Below are positions 33,701 to 48,700 of a DNA stretch of 64,000 nucleotides, one piece after another. The DNA is taken from positions 145,503,152 through 145,567,151 of the forward strand of contig OZ026515.1 of the NCBI GenBank assembly GCA_964019695.1, read 5' to 3'. Under the pieces are notes generated by a model that worked only from the letters and a program-made list of their open reading frames with translations, was not told the origin of the DNA and ran no database searches. The position numbers and the translations under genes were made by a program. Source of the stretch: Loripinus fragilis (lineage: Eukaryota; Mollusca; Bivalvia; Lucinida; Lucinidae). Every line of letters starts with the position of its first letter. Positions within the stretch are counted from its first letter, which is position 1.

Positions 33701-36700
33701 TTATTTTGAACAAATGGTAGGTCAGATATTTAGATGACTTACTTAATATTGATAATCCTTATTTTGAACAAATGGTTGGTAATACTGCTTCTCATGTTAC
33801 CCATATTTTGTTAGCATCATCGCTCCTTTCCACGAAAGAACAATCTTAATCGAAATAGGCAGTCAGAAGACTCAAACTTTGGTTGATACAGGTGCAAGTA
33901 TTTCTTATATTTCTAAAGTTTTTCTCAAAATGACTGATTTGAAAATTTCAAAATTGCAATCTCACAGAAAGTATCAGAGTTCACAAAATTCTTGGCAAAG
34001 TTGAGATTCCTATTTTGGTTTTAGGAATCAACATAGTATCTTCTTTTTATGTTTTAAATGTTTTACACTTTTCTGTAATTCTTGGGGTAGATTTTCTGGA
34101 GCACTACAAAGTAAGCATTGACTTATTATAATGGCACAATTTACTTAAAGGACAAAGTCTTTGGTGTTTCATTATTACAACCAGAGGCGAGTTGGCAAGA
34201 GTAGATAGGCCAACATCTGAGTAGCTGATTCTAAATTGACTTAAATAAGTAAGTGAGTAATGATCAGGAAATACCACAATCACATACTGCAGACCAGCCT
34301 ATGACACCATGAGGAAGAGCTACAGATCATTAATAGTAATAATACATCTGTAAACGTTAAAATTGCTCCTAGGCAAAACAAGGAAATTGTCCTATTAGAG
34401 TCAGTTCAGTACTTACATTATATTAGTATAGGCGATGCTAAGTGTCTTGTGACAATGTGCAAAAGCAGATCATTTTAAGAGTTATGAATCCAACTTCACA
34501 TGATATTGAATTACCTGTAAATAAAATTGTTGCATCAGTCTCTGATATTCACCATGACAATGTTTATGTGCTAGATAACGCAAATATTTCAAAAAGCAGT
34601 GCTTATGTTATTCATAAAATTTTTTTATCTACAGATGCACATCTACATGAAAAAACATTAACTTTGAGATATCAAGCAATAATATTTCAAGGTCTGAAAT
34701 AGAGCACCTAAAAAGAGAACAATTAAAGGACAATACTTGGCGATTTGCAGTGGACTATGGCAAATTAAACAAGATAACAACAGCTATTAGTTATCCTGTT
34801 ACTCCCTTAGAATATATATTTGCATTGGGCCAAGCTCAATATTCTTATTTTTCAATTTTGGACTTGAACTCAGCATATTTTTAAATAAAACTGGATTCTG
34901 AAACATGGCATAAAACTGCATTTGTGACTAATTATGGGGTCTACAAATTCACCCAAATGCCATTTGGTTTACAGAATGCTCCAATGAGCTTCCAGATGCT
35001 AATGTCTAAGGTTTTGAAAGGTCTTAGCTTGAAATTCGTTCTATGGTTCATAGATGACAATCTGGTCTTTAGTTAGAGTTAGAGCTTTGGCAAACATAAA
35101 GAGCATTTGGGCCAAGTTTTTTTTAAAGACTTAGGGAGGCTAATCTATCATTGAAACCAAGCAAGTGTAATTTTGCTGTTGAACAAGTTGTCTACCTTGG
35201 TCGTTTCACCTCTTATGATGGAGTATCTGTAGATATAAAAAAAAACAGAAAAAGTTTGATCTTTTCCCACACCAACTATACAAAAACAGCTAAAACATTT
35301 TCTAGGGCTTTGAAATTATTATTTTAGATATGTTAAATACTATGCTAAAATATGCATACCTCTGAATAGACTTCTTAAGAAAAGTAAGGAACAAAAATTC
35401 GCAACTGGGGATTGGTTGATAGATTGTGAAAAAGCCTTTCAAATGCTAAGGACTGCACTTACATCTCCCCCAATTCTAGACTACCCTGCCATGAGCAAGC
35501 CATTTATCCTAGCAACTGACGCTAGCTGGTCAGCTATAGGGTACACATAACTAACACAAAAACGTTTTGAGATTGTCTTAAAACATTATAAATAACGTAA
35601 TATCACGTTTAAATGGGACGTCTGAATAATGTAAAAATGGCATTTTTGTACGACCTAATTACGTTTTATAAAGACATTATGGAAACGTTATATATAATTT
35701 TCTCATAACATTATTTTTTTGTCTTTTGAAACAATTATAGGAAATTTCCCAAAGTAAGTAAGGGTGCACAGATCAGCAAGCGATACAATCAAGTACCACA
35801 CCTGACCCAGGATACCAATGGGAAAGTGACAAACTCACAGTTAGACACAACAAACGAGAGCCATGAGGTCAGCCCTTTCCCAGCAGGTTACCATAAGGTA
35901 CATATAAACAGACGTGCACAAAGGCATAGCAAACACAAGACAGAAAAAAACATAAAAGATCCACAAAAGAAGTACCGCCAAGACATTCTGAGGATGGTTT
36001 TATTTAAATACGCAGGTAGAAGGAGCAGACTCTGCTTATGAAGCAAACATTTAAAACAAAATACATCCAACATTAAGCTGTAAATTAACATCTTCAAAGC
36101 GAGAAAAAAACACGTGCTTAACATGGTGGAAAAGAGCAATGGGTAAAATCGAATACAAAACATGACTGGAGTTTGGCGCCATGAAACTGGTTTAAGCTCT
36201 CCAGTAAAGGCGGTTCTTCTTTTGTGGATCTTTATGTTTTTTTTCTGTCTTCCCAATGTACAGCTCCCTTACAAAATTTCGTTCCGGGTGTACGTTCAGA
36301 AAGACTGTTTGGCGCATAGTACTGTAGTGGATAATTCGTCCCAAGGGTTTCATATTTGAATATCAACGCGAGAAAACCTGTCTTCGGGGGTTTGCGAACA
36401 ACACAGGTACAGACCAGCCGGCGCATCCGCGCAGTCTGATCAGCGCCTTTGTTATTCGGTTTTTGGAAAGTATCATATGTAAACTTTCTACAGGTGAAAT
36501 TGCACGTTTCTAGCTAGTCTGTGTAGCCGAGGAGACTGGTTAGAAACTCGCTTTTTCAGAAACCCTGAAGACCAGTTTTCTCGTGATGAGGCTCATTTGG
36601 TAGAAGATTACCTATGTATGTTTATTACAATGAAAGCTTTGAATTGCTGATATGACCTTGGAGTCAACGGATATATTAAGTTTATCTTGTGGCTTGTGAA

Positions 36701-39700
36701 CCAACTTGTTCCTATATTTTTATGGATAATGATCATATTTGGGCAGCAGCTTGAGAAAACCTGTCTTTGGGGTGTCCGACAAAGTGAAATTCAAACCAGT
36801 CTGCTCAGCTACAGAGACTAGCTAGAAAGTTTAAATTTCGCTAGTAGCAGGTCTAGATATGATACTTTTCAATAAGCGAATAACAAAGGCGCTGATTAGA
36901 CTGCGCGGATGCGCAGTCTGGTCTGCGCCTTTGTTAGGCAAACCACCGAAGACAGGTTTCTCGCGTTGAGGACCATTTTGCACAATAGTTGCTCACTGTG
37001 TGTAGATCTTAACAACGATACAAAATCTTGGAGTCAAAACAAAGTCAACTTCACATAAAATCTGTCTTAAGTCTCATAATGATAGCTCCTTTTACATTTT
37101 GATGGACCACACAGTCCACAGAGACACATAATACAGACAGCCACACAGCATCAAGTACACAAATTAAGTAAATCAGCTATATCCCTCTTCCTTAACAAAA
37201 CCAGAACTTTGAAAAGAGTAGACAAAGAGAATAAATACAATCGGATATACTTGCCTAACCAGTACTCTCCATCACTTCTTCCAAAGCCACTCTTATATAT
37301 ATCCCAAGAACGAGTGAAATTGACTGAACCATCATATCTTCGTTGAATTACCTGAAAATTGTGCAGGAGAGAACATGTTGACAATTTCGTCTAAGCTATA
37401 ACGAAATTTTTCATAAAGCATTTTGATATGCCATTTATACTTCATTAAGCCAAAGTCTTGCCCTACTTTGGTCTCTATGAATACATTCATTGCCAAATTC
37501 AACCAATTGATACGATCTATCTACGCAATCAGAATTTATTATTTTAGTCAAAATTATCACATACAAGCATCGCAGATGCTGCATGATTCCCATCCACAGA
37601 AAACTTAATCTAAAAATAAAAAGGCAACATGGAAAGCATAAAAATATTTTTACACCTTAAATGATTTATTTAAAACTGAAAATAATGCACCAGTCATTTG
37701 TAACCACCGCCCCTTTAACTTTTCAATTTCCAAGGCCATGTTTAAAGCCCTGCACTGCGGGGTCAAATTTGTGGTAAAATCTCTGCTAAATGTCCCTGCC
37801 ACCGGGGCTGACAATAATGGATAACAACAAATTACCTCAATTATTTGATTAAGCTTTCTATATGTCTCCTATCCAATGGTAATGCCACATGATATTTTGC
37901 TTCAGTTGGCCCAGTGGTTTCAGAGAATTTATGAATATTCTGTCTAGAGCATAACACAGAAACTATAAGGGGTATTAATTTGAAACTCGTTGACAGAGAG
38001 ATCTCAATAAGGACAGTTATTGCCCTTTGTTTTATTTGAATTTTGTCTAGAGCATAACATTTACATTATTAGAGAAATCAACTCGCAGCTCTTATTGAAC
38101 AACTGTATATTTGGGGAGGATCTATCTTTATACAGATTCTCTTGATTTCTGAATTATGAACCCATAGAGAAGTGGGGTCAGGAGATCTGGACCCCCCACA
38201 CATGGAAAATTAAAGGTGTTATAGGTTTGTTTAGGAATCAGTATTAGGAACTCCAAGCCCCACCCCTACCCCGACCCCACAGCGCCTGTACATTAAAACC
38301 GCCACGTTGCACCTCTTTGGTTTATATTGGCATATAATCTTTTTAAAATATACTGAACTATTAAAGAAACCTGACACTTTTTACTTGCTTCAAATTCGTA
38401 AATAAAAAATTATAGACCTTAGCCTTTATGCTTACTTTGATAACAAGACAGTAGAAAGTATTCTTAAAAAATATATTTATCAACTATAGAATATGACGTC
38501 ACGACGTCAAAAATACCGTTTTCATCACTTTTGCCTCGGTAGTGTATGTCTAGATATTTTTTTGAAACTCTTTTCATGTATGCAAGGTCAATACCAGTAC
38601 ACACAAAAGTGCCTTTTAAAAATTTGCAATTTCTTGCTGTGACGTATGATATGGAGGTTTTAATTTGTGCTTTAGACGTTATTAAAACGGACGTGTTTTT
38701 TCCTTTGTTTAAGCAATTTTTAGAAACTGAAATGACTATGAGTCAACCAATCATTGTAAGAGAATGCATTTCCAAAAATCAGAACTTGTGTTTCGCGTCA
38801 CGTTAAAGGGTAAAAGTGGGATAAACTGAATTTAACGTCAATTAAGAAACAACGAAAACTATGGATGGTAACCGTTTTTTCTTTGTCAACGTTTGTCGCC
38901 ATTTAGTGTGTGCTATCTACCTTGTTATAGTGCCAATTGGTTACACTTTACTTTAATGGCGTATGAATTTGAAGCTTTGCAGTATACACATATCAGCATG
39001 TAATTTTAACGCTTGACGTCGCTAAATGGACGTAGGCAGCAACACGGAGTTCAAAAACACTGAAACATTGTCAAAATGCATTCCAAACATCATACAAAAT
39101 GAAAAAAAGTTGACAAAGTAGCAGTGCTTTTTTAAAGCTCATTAAACGCTGATAACGTAAAATTGACGTTAAGAAAATGAAAATTGGCTTTTGGGTTGAA
39201 CAATGCACGCACGTTTTATTTCAATGCCCAGAATATGTCAATGAAATAACAAAGAATCACACGAAAGCGATTTCTGGTGAATTTTGCGTGATTTTTTGTT
39301 TTTGTGAAAATTGATTTTCGTGGTTACGTGACGTTTTGATAGCTGACGTCTGAAATTAGTTCATATTTTCAAATGATCTCAGTGCATCTTAGTCTACTTT
39401 TGTTCAACTTTACGCAATGGAAAGATAAGTGTAAATCGCATTCATTTATTACAAAAAAATTGACACACAGTATGTGTCAGGTTTCTTTAGTAGTTAAGTA
39501 TATATAGGTAGATTTTTAGGTGCGTTGTTAAGAGGACCTTCCAAGACAAATTCTGTCAGTAGTGACCTTTTTAAGCGGACATCAGTGGCACTGGGAGGAC
39601 ACATCGTAGGTCCCTTAAGCCCCGTTATGCCACCGGTATCCTCGGCCAAAAGGGGGCATACAAATGATTGCTTCATTAATTGTGACCCTGGCCTGGAATA

Positions 39701-42700
39701 GGCATGGTTAAAGTTGGGATTCTGTTTATCATACTACCAAAGGAACGTTTGATCGACGGTTAATGTAAATTCTTCTGAGCATAAGCAAAACATGCGCAGA
39801 TCTAGATAACGGTCGGGTTCTGCCCGACCCCTGAAAACCACAAGTGCCTAAACTGAGTCTCTATGGTATTCTGCAAACTATTTCACTCAGATGAAGATCT
39901 TACAAGAGTTTAAATTATAAATGTCACATTTTAATAATCTTTCTGCAGAGTGATGGCTTACTTGCTTGTTTGCAATTAGATATAGTTGCAACTGCAAAAC
40001 GTGTAAAATTATATAAAATAGATAACTTTTCGTAACTGCAAAATAGTGAGTGATTTAGTTTCAAATTGCATGCCTATTTCGCAGCACAGTTTGTACTGAC
40101 ATAGAAAGTAAAGTGTTCTGATTCATGGAAAAAAGTGTTATGTTTCCTTAAATTGTGTATACGTATGTAGGGTGCTCAAAAGGACCGTTTTATGCATAGG
40201 CTCTTTTGAGTATCCACAACATATATTTTTAATTATGCGTCTTAATATGGGGGCCTGTTTTAGTTGTTAATTTGCTAGCCAATGCCAATTCTTGTCCAGT
40301 ATGTTATTTCATATTCATAATGATTGTAAAATTAATATTTGTATCCTGGTTAGGGGCTTGATCAAATCACTTTAACACTCTAAAACTGGCAGAGACGCCA
40401 CACTGGTGTTCAACTAGTAAATATTCAAATGTAGATATATACAGGTTCAAATTTAGTTTACTAATCATGCTCATCAGTGGGGGGGTGGGGGGTATGTGTT
40501 TGTAAGCCAAGCGCGGGTGATATGTTTCTTAATACGGCAATTATTTTTTATGGAGCCGATCGCTGGTGGTTTGCAAATCAAATCTACCCTCTGATGGGAA
40601 AACTAAGTCTGAATCAGTAGGTCTGATCTGTGAGATATGTTCTTTTTCTAATGTCTTGTTAAAAGATACAGCCACATTGTCGTAACTTGCAGTATTTATC
40701 CTCTGCTGAAGTATGCGAATTAATTTGATATGTTTATTTGAAAAGATCAGCTCTTTGAAACATGTTCTGCTTCAATCAAAGGTTAGAGTAAAATTAACGT
40801 TAACATAACAATTCACTGCCATCAGCCGTAACTAGACCATGAAAGGGAAACCGACATTGTGGAATTTTTAAAAGTCGCTTTTTGAGTTGATCTATCATCA
40901 AAATAAGCGGCTTCATTTTCTAATTTATAGCAATATAGGCGAATATAACATTGGAAAATAGGTGCCAATCGAACGAAGGACATACCTTTACATGATCTTA
41001 TCGTGATATTTCCAATCAAAGCACCCTATTGTAAATTGTTTTGATTGGTAAGACTATTTCTATTCAGAAAGTGTTCGTAGCTAATCGGAACCTGTCGAGA
41101 AAATTCGGTATGAAATTGGCTATAGTTCAGACTGATCAAACTGAGACAATGTTTAGAGCACAAATCATTTAATTGTTTAGCATGCAGCGGCTCACTTACT
41201 GTCCACGCATCCTGTCCAATGAATTCACAGCGAACTGATGCTGGTACCTGCTGAACACCATATGGAAATATTACGTAAGAGCCATTTCGTTTAACAGGTA
41301 GCACAAGCTCGGAACAATCTCTTGGTAGCTTTGCATCTGAAATTGATGTAAAGCCAGGTATATTCCCTCGCGTCAAAGAAATATTTGGATCAAACATAAA
41401 AGGGAGGTTGAGAAAATGAACGTGTACAAAAATACAAGTGTACCTGAAGCGAGATTTATATGTACAAGAAGAAAGTTCACCAAAATTTGAACGTGTAACG
41501 TGTACAGGTAAATAACATTTTACAACCGAATTCACTTTTTAAAGATTGTACCAACCTAAGAAAGTTTAAAGTGTTACCAAACGACAATCAGGAAATAAAT
41601 ATATTGACATATCAGTTTGTAAGAAACTGGAAATTTATGCTAGTGTAAACGTGCTTGGTCCTACGAGTACCCGTATCCTTATATAAGCCCTTTTTCTTAT
41701 TTTATAAATTTATGCTTAAAGAATAGGCTAATGCTTAATGAAAAGTATTTAAGCCCTACATGTATCTCTTTCTTCTTTTGGGATTTTTAAATATTAAGTA
41801 GTTTTAGTGTTTAAAATATTGTAGTAGATATAGCAGATATTTCGTATATATGTAATTATATTTTCAAATTAACTGGCAGTAATATGCACGACCCGCGTTG
41901 AAACTTGTGCCGATTAGTATCTGGTGGGAGAAGAAAGTATGAGCCCTAACTTGAGATTTCCAACAATGTGGGGTTTCGACAAATGTAGACTCACACGTGC
42001 CTGTGCAGCCAAATTTTAAACTTAGAAACTACTCCAAATTATGTTCAGTCAGTAGCTTCACACTCATAGAATTTTCAACTGACTAGCCAATATTCTGATC
42101 AGAATGCGCGTATGCGCAGGCTGATCTGAGGCTTTGCTACTTGCACATACCACATTGTTTGAAATCCCATGTCACGGCTCATATGTGGAACCAAGATTTG
42201 GTCTTTATCAGCAGAACGGTTGTGTTAGAAGGATTAAACATAGTAGCTGTACTATTAATAAAACTTGGAGTGAGATCATTGTTTTTATTTTAAAGTTTTG
42301 TATCTTTGTAAGGACATACAAAGACCAAAAGCCTACCTACAAAGTGGCCCATTGCGTGGAATTTTATATGGTACTAAGATCCACAGCAATGATAGTTGCC
42401 TTACTTATATCAGACACACTCATTGGCCAATGTGCACACCTGTCGAATTTCATGACAATTTTTCATAAGTTTAAGAGATGTGATTAAAAATAGTAAGGTA
42501 CCTGTTTTCATACTTTTGCCTCAGAAATTTCTTTTTGCAATCCCAAAGGCTAGATCTTATCAGTGTTCATCTGTTTTGGAAATTAAATTATATGCTTTCA
42601 AGAGGCAAAGGGTATAACGTAATAGACGACATAAGGATGCTCAATCAATACGTACCTGCGACAGTTGTCCCACCACAAGTCAGGTTCTGATTACAGATTG

Positions 42701-45700
42701 CTGTGTTATTACAGCACGCCATACATTTAAAATGGCGTCCTTCTGCTCTCTTACCAAGTATGGGAGCTATTACACTTGGGCACGCCTGCAAAACACCATT
42801 CACTTAAATAAAATAAAAATGATAACTTTCGTTAAGGTATTGCCCATGGCTGCCTTATCAGCAAATATTCTTTGGTCAAAAGTTGGTATTCCAAAATAGT
42901 GAGCATGATCAGGAAATACCACAATCACAAATTGCAGACAACCCCTTGGCACCGCGAGGAAGAGTCGCTCAACCATCACGAGACACCAGGAAGACAAATT
43001 AAGCAAAGCAATCAGCTCTCTCTTCCCCATCAAGATGATTGCAATACTAGAATGGACATAAAGTAACAGATTTATCCAATCCTATATGTTTAAATCCTCA
43101 TTTTTGGACATCCACACCAGTGACAGGTTATGCCATAAATAAAAACGTTACTATAATGTTATGTATTTTATTTTTCAATCAGCAGTAAGATCTACTACAC
43201 AAGTATGGTGTTTATACTGTATAGTCTCAGATATCATAAAATTGCACTTTTCTATCTAAGCTTTGTCAAGAACCGAATTCTCCAGAAAGTGTAAGAGGTC
43301 TTATCTGAAGAACTGAATGGAAGGCATAGTTGTTGAATTTTGCATTCGCATTGATTCTATTAATTTTGGTAAAGATTGCAAATAGTCGATGTTTAGCTGA
43401 GAGCAAACTTCTTAGAACGAAAAAGCCAGTAAAAGTGTCGATAGAAGTAAAGTGATTGGAATATAGCAGCGTCCTAAAATGAAGGCCGATTTTAAATGGG
43501 AAATATCAGTTAGTATCAGATTACTTTGTAATTGTGAACAGAGAACATGCTGATAAATCATCCTGGTATTGGTGTAAATAGTTCAGCCCAAATTAAAACG
43601 CAGCATTATAAGCCGCCTTGTTTCCTCTTTTTTTAAAAAGAAAATGAATTTCAACAAGGATAGCTACTGGTTAAGTTCATGTGTTTAAAACTGAGGCTTG
43701 TATAAGGGGGGGGGGGTACCAATATCCTATATCCCTTTAAGTAAATAGGCAAGTATCCTATATCCCTTTAAGTAAAGTGGCAAATATCCCTATAATTAAT
43801 TTTTCCAAATATCCCATATTCCTGGAAGTCAACACAAATATCCCTGAAATTATTAACACAAAATATGAGAAAAAAACTTATGTTATGTGCATGTAGTGAT
43901 CTGTAATGGCATGTATTCTGTAACTTTATGCAAACATAATCTAAACATCTGCAATAATTGTTATTATTGCATAAAATCTGTGTCACACACTTTTAACAGT
44001 CATTTTATCTGGCACAAACCCATACAATGCACCATGAAAACATTTCAATCAAGGTAAACTTCCAATAAATCATTTGAGCCAGCACTTTAAATTTGGTACT
44101 TATCATAAGGCTCAGGTGAGCCTGGGCAAATACATAGATACACAAGACCCTCATCGCTCACATATACCAATTATGGATGTAGAAAAAGACTCAGACCAAG
44201 AATTAGATCTCTGGTTCCCCTGGATATGTCAGCATGGGCGTTTTAATTATTATTGGAGTTTTTTTTGCTCATATGAGATAAATAACTAAATCTCATGTAC
44301 TAGAGGTCCGAGCTCTAGCTAAGACTGCATAATTAAAAAAAAGTTTCTAGTATCTCTCAACCAGGTTACTTGTTATGGGTACTCAAAAGAACTGTCTCAA
44401 CAAGACGATTACTTTGAACATCGAAATAGACATGTTAAAATTGAAAGATTTAGCAAAATATTCACTTGTTTTTGTTTTGCTTGAAACTTTATAATCAGGA
44501 CCTTTGGAAATTTTTGAGAGATTTTTGAAACTTTTACCAATGGTTATGCTTTGTTTTGGTGAATGAAGCTTTAGTGAGATAAGTCTCTAAATATTTCTGG
44601 CCATAAATCAAGCAAGACTCAACCTACCTATTAACAAGGTAGCAGGTATGCTTCTAATGCATGAATTTGTTACCCAACTGCATCAAAAACTACTTGCACT
44701 GCACCATAGCCCGGCTATTCCACTGCTATCCCCGTAGGTGGGGGAGGCGTGGATACAAATGACTGGTGCATAACCAACCTACCTATTAGTTCATAGTCCT
44801 TAGATAGCAGATGAGTAAGCAGGCTTTCCAGAAGCATCTTTGAAAAAACTAGGAGAAAACCAGGAAAATTATTTACAAAAAACTAGGAAAAACTAGAAAA
44901 ATCTAGGAAGTTTAACGCAAAAACTAGGAGTATTTTGTTTACCTTTTTTATTTTTCCCTACCGAATTACCACAGTAAATGAACACATTTCATTCTACATG
45001 TACAACTAAGTTTTCTTCTGCTGTCAACAGGCACCCTAGCAGACTAATGAAATTAAAGGTTTTTTATAAAGGCTATTTTAGCCACAAAAAGGTTGTTTCA
45101 CTGATAATCTAACAAAAATAAAGAGCAAATTAGCATTAAATTTCTAACATTTTTACTGGATCCTGGCCTTAAAAACCCAGCTATGACTGATAGATGATGG
45201 TATGGTAGGGGTACATCATATCCTTAGCCAACAAATTAATAGCCAACTTATCACAAATTATGGTAGTAGAACTCCTTTCTTTTCCCCGCACATCGTTTTT
45301 CACTCCGCGACTTGAATACTTCACTTCTAACCAGGTGTTGTGTTGACTGAATATTGTTGGATTAAAAATTTAAAACATTAGTCTGAAAAGGGGGGGGGGG
45401 TTGGGGGTCCTCCCCCGAAAAATTTTGAAAACCAAGAAAGCAGGAGAAGCCATCTCTGGTCATTTTGCAGGGGCAATTTTACCTGAAGAAAATGAGGATT
45501 TTCAGAGTAAAATGCGTCAATATAAATTTATGCTCTTTTTAAATTTAAGATTTAGACTAATAGGCATATGTCTGTATTAGGCTTGGGTGTAGATACAACT
45601 GTTAAAATTGTACCACCTTAAATGTCTTTATAGGTTTTAAAGGTCTTTTAGCAAAATTAAAGATTTTAAAGGATTTCAACCAAATTGGAGGTTATTTAAG

Positions 45701-48700
45701 GTTCCACTAAGAGACTGGTGTCAATTGTAAGCATCACCAGAGAAGGCTAGACTATGCACCAGTGACACTAGACACCAAATACTGTCAGGGCAACACCTTG
45801 AAGTTCTTATTTTGAAACAGGAAAAACTAGGAGCACATTAAAAAAAAACTAGGAAAAAACTAGGAAAACTAGGAAAAACTAGGAACGCTGGAAAACCTGA
45901 ATGAAGAATTATTCTTGAGTGTCAACAGCGAATAGGCTGCCCTTTGGATTGTCTGGTTCTGTTGTTGTTCGTTTGTAATCGACTGAAATTTTGTACGTAT
46001 TTATTCCCAAATCTTGACATCTTGATAAGAGGCCATGCTTGGTTTATAATTCGCAAATGAATGTCTTTAGGCTAGGCTCGGGCTGGTCTTTTTGTATACT
46101 GGGAATGTTGCTCATAAAGCTCCACTTCGCAACAGGTTTTTCAACACCCTTACGATAGATACAGGCTGTTATTTCTCTAAATATTTCTGAAAGCCTTCTT
46201 CTTGCTGTTTGTAAAAACTCGCCATCAAAACAGTAAGGTTGTGAAGGTCGAAAAAATATTTCTGATAAACGTTTTCTTTTTAAGCTCTCGTCTTTCAAAG
46301 GGACCTTTACTGTTGTTTTATCTGTTTTTTTTTATTTTTCAGCAAAAAAAAACAACACAGTATCCCTGAAATTGAACAGAGTATCCTATATCCCTGGAAG
46401 TAAAATGGATAGTTTCCTATATCCCTGGAAGTAAAATGGCAAATATCCTGTATCCTTATAACCCCTATACAAGCCTCAAAACTAAGAGGCGTATGGCTGT
46501 GTAATTAAGTATTATTTATTTTACCATTATTTTGCTGCCTCGAGATGATAAATGTTAATTAATTACCTGAGGAAGAGTGCATCCGTGATCAGATAGTTCT
46601 TGACCAGACTCTGTCGTGTACTTGTGCACATAACATGCCTATAAGAAAAAATAATATGAGCCAGTGCATGAGATTTCCAACAATGTGACAATTTGACATC
46701 TGAGGACTCAGATGAGCTTCTGCAGCCTCCTTTTAAGCTTAGAAACTCCAAATGGTGTTCAGTCAGTAGCCTAACAATCATAGAATACTAAAGCGACTAG
46801 CAAAGGCTCTGATCAGACTGCGCGTATGCGCAGGCTGATATGAGGCTTATCTGGTCGCACATACCACATTTTTCAAAATCTCATGCACAGGCTCACAAAT
46901 GTGATGAGAATAGGTATTCTTTGCCTACTGGCTTAATTTTCTTTTCTTTTTGTCACCTGCTGATTTTCTTTTTAAAATCAACTTTTTCGAAATATTCTCT
47001 CAGAATAACATAACGTTTGTATCCATATCAGAGAGTAAGAAAGGGGGCAAAGACCAGGAGTGTATACAATCAAGTACCACACCTGACCCAGGATATCACA
47101 TCGGAAAGTGACAAAAACACAATTAAACATCACAAACGAGGCCAATAGGACAACTCTTTCCCTGCAGGTGAACACATGGCAGCAATGAAGGGGCGCGAAA
47201 GCATGACAAACACAAGACATAAATAACACAAATGATCCACAAAAGAAGTAGAGCCTTGAAATGGTCAGTAAAACATATTACTGGAGCGCTTAAATCGGTT
47301 TCGCGGCTCCAACATCACTCTGAATTTTTGGCGGGCCGTATGTCGGTCAAAATGTTTACAAAGGTCATCAGCAGAAGCACTAGTAAACCAGCACTTTCAG
47401 TATTTTCGCATTTTAAAAAAAATCTTCCTTTAAACACTCATGTCCACATATACAGAGAGGCCATTGGTTATAAGTTTAGTATGAATCTTCATTAAAGTCC
47501 ATGATTTATGTATGCGAGGGGGGGGGGGGGCTTTGGGGTGTCTGTGCAACTGTAAACTGAGCCCAACAAATATTCAATAACCTGTTCTCCCATCTTCGTG
47601 AACCATCGTGAAAAGTGCGCTTAAGATTGAGTTACATATATTAATTTAATGCTTTATTTATTGTACAAGGATTCCAAACAGTCCTTAGGGCTACTAGTTG
47701 GTCTCCTTACGTGTAACAATTTACAGACATTTATGACAATAAAGACAACATACATATATACATAATACATAAAGACATACAGACAGACACGCGCACAGAC
47801 AGACAAACACAGAGACACATAGACAGACAGACACATAGATAGACAGACAGAAAGACAGGCAGAGAGACAGACAGAAAGACACACACACACACACACAGAC
47901 AAGCAGATGGACAGACAAACAGACAAATACAAACAAGAGAAAGTAAAAGTGTAGGGACAGGAAAAAAGAGCAGTCACCCTCTGTTGAAGCAGTAAATAAG
48001 AACCAGTGCGCGTAATCGTACATTGCCCCAATAGTGCCAATAGCGCGTTTTTAAGGTATTTAACAAAGTTAGCAATGCTGACACAAACATACACGCACAC
48101 AGATAAGAAAATAATGACCAGGGCTCGGAATTACAATGCCTCCATAGAGTCAAGGAAGTTTAGCATCGATCCTTCAGGACGCAAAGAACCAAAATCAAAA
48201 TAGATTTAACTTTTCTGAATCTTTGACCACAAACACCGTATCGATCAAGGCAATTTATTTTGCATTTAATATACCATGCTGAAATATCAAAACTTAGCCC
48301 AAGTCCTGCCTTTCTCCAAGGAGGCATTGTAATTCTAGGCCCAGGACGGAGATTCCTCAGCGGCACGCAGAACTCGTATATTTATATGAACGAGGAGTTA
48401 ATTATCTGTTGAGGTGTCAAACATATCTTCAAAAGTACTAAACTGCTGTGTTGAGTCTATATCAAAAATCGAAGTATTTTCTTCATATGAAGCATCTTCG
48501 GAGCCTTCTAGTAAAATTGTACATATATTATCAGGCATTAATACGATAAATGTGTTGTAATTTACGTTTGGAAATAGCTTACGTGATAAGTTTTCGAACA
48601 ATACGCGTCTTTCGTTGTTGTATCTGCGACAACTAAGAAAATAATGCGCTGCAGATTCTGGGGTTCTTTCACATTCGGGATTTGAACAATTGGGAGAGTC

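Larger units (their letters stand above)
43693..46477. mobile_element. DNA transposon, 2785 bp, with 6-bp target duplication AAAACT
   Basis: Inverted ends GAGGCTTGTATAAGGGG and CCCCTATACAAGCCTC, flanked by AAAACT at 43687-43692 and 46478-46483. Next to each end are two or more copies of a subterminal repeat ATCCTATATCCCT..AAGTAAA.TGGCAA, in the same direction at both ends. An internal minus-strand frame (46298-46044) has the phrase RLSEIF twice but no known transposase motif. Superfamily not assigned. A second inverted-end element appears nested at 44820-45899. Confidence 0.72.

Noticed and set aside
41026..41535. A 169-codon single-exon gene
   Set aside because: Only 41200-41336 is coding (FReD exon 1); the rest is intron read-through on both sides of good splice sites.
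47654..48100. Open frames of 100-148 codons on the minus strand, rich in C, L, S and V
   Set aside because: They are translations of the ACAG/AC microsatellite at 47755-47935 and have no start context or known motif.
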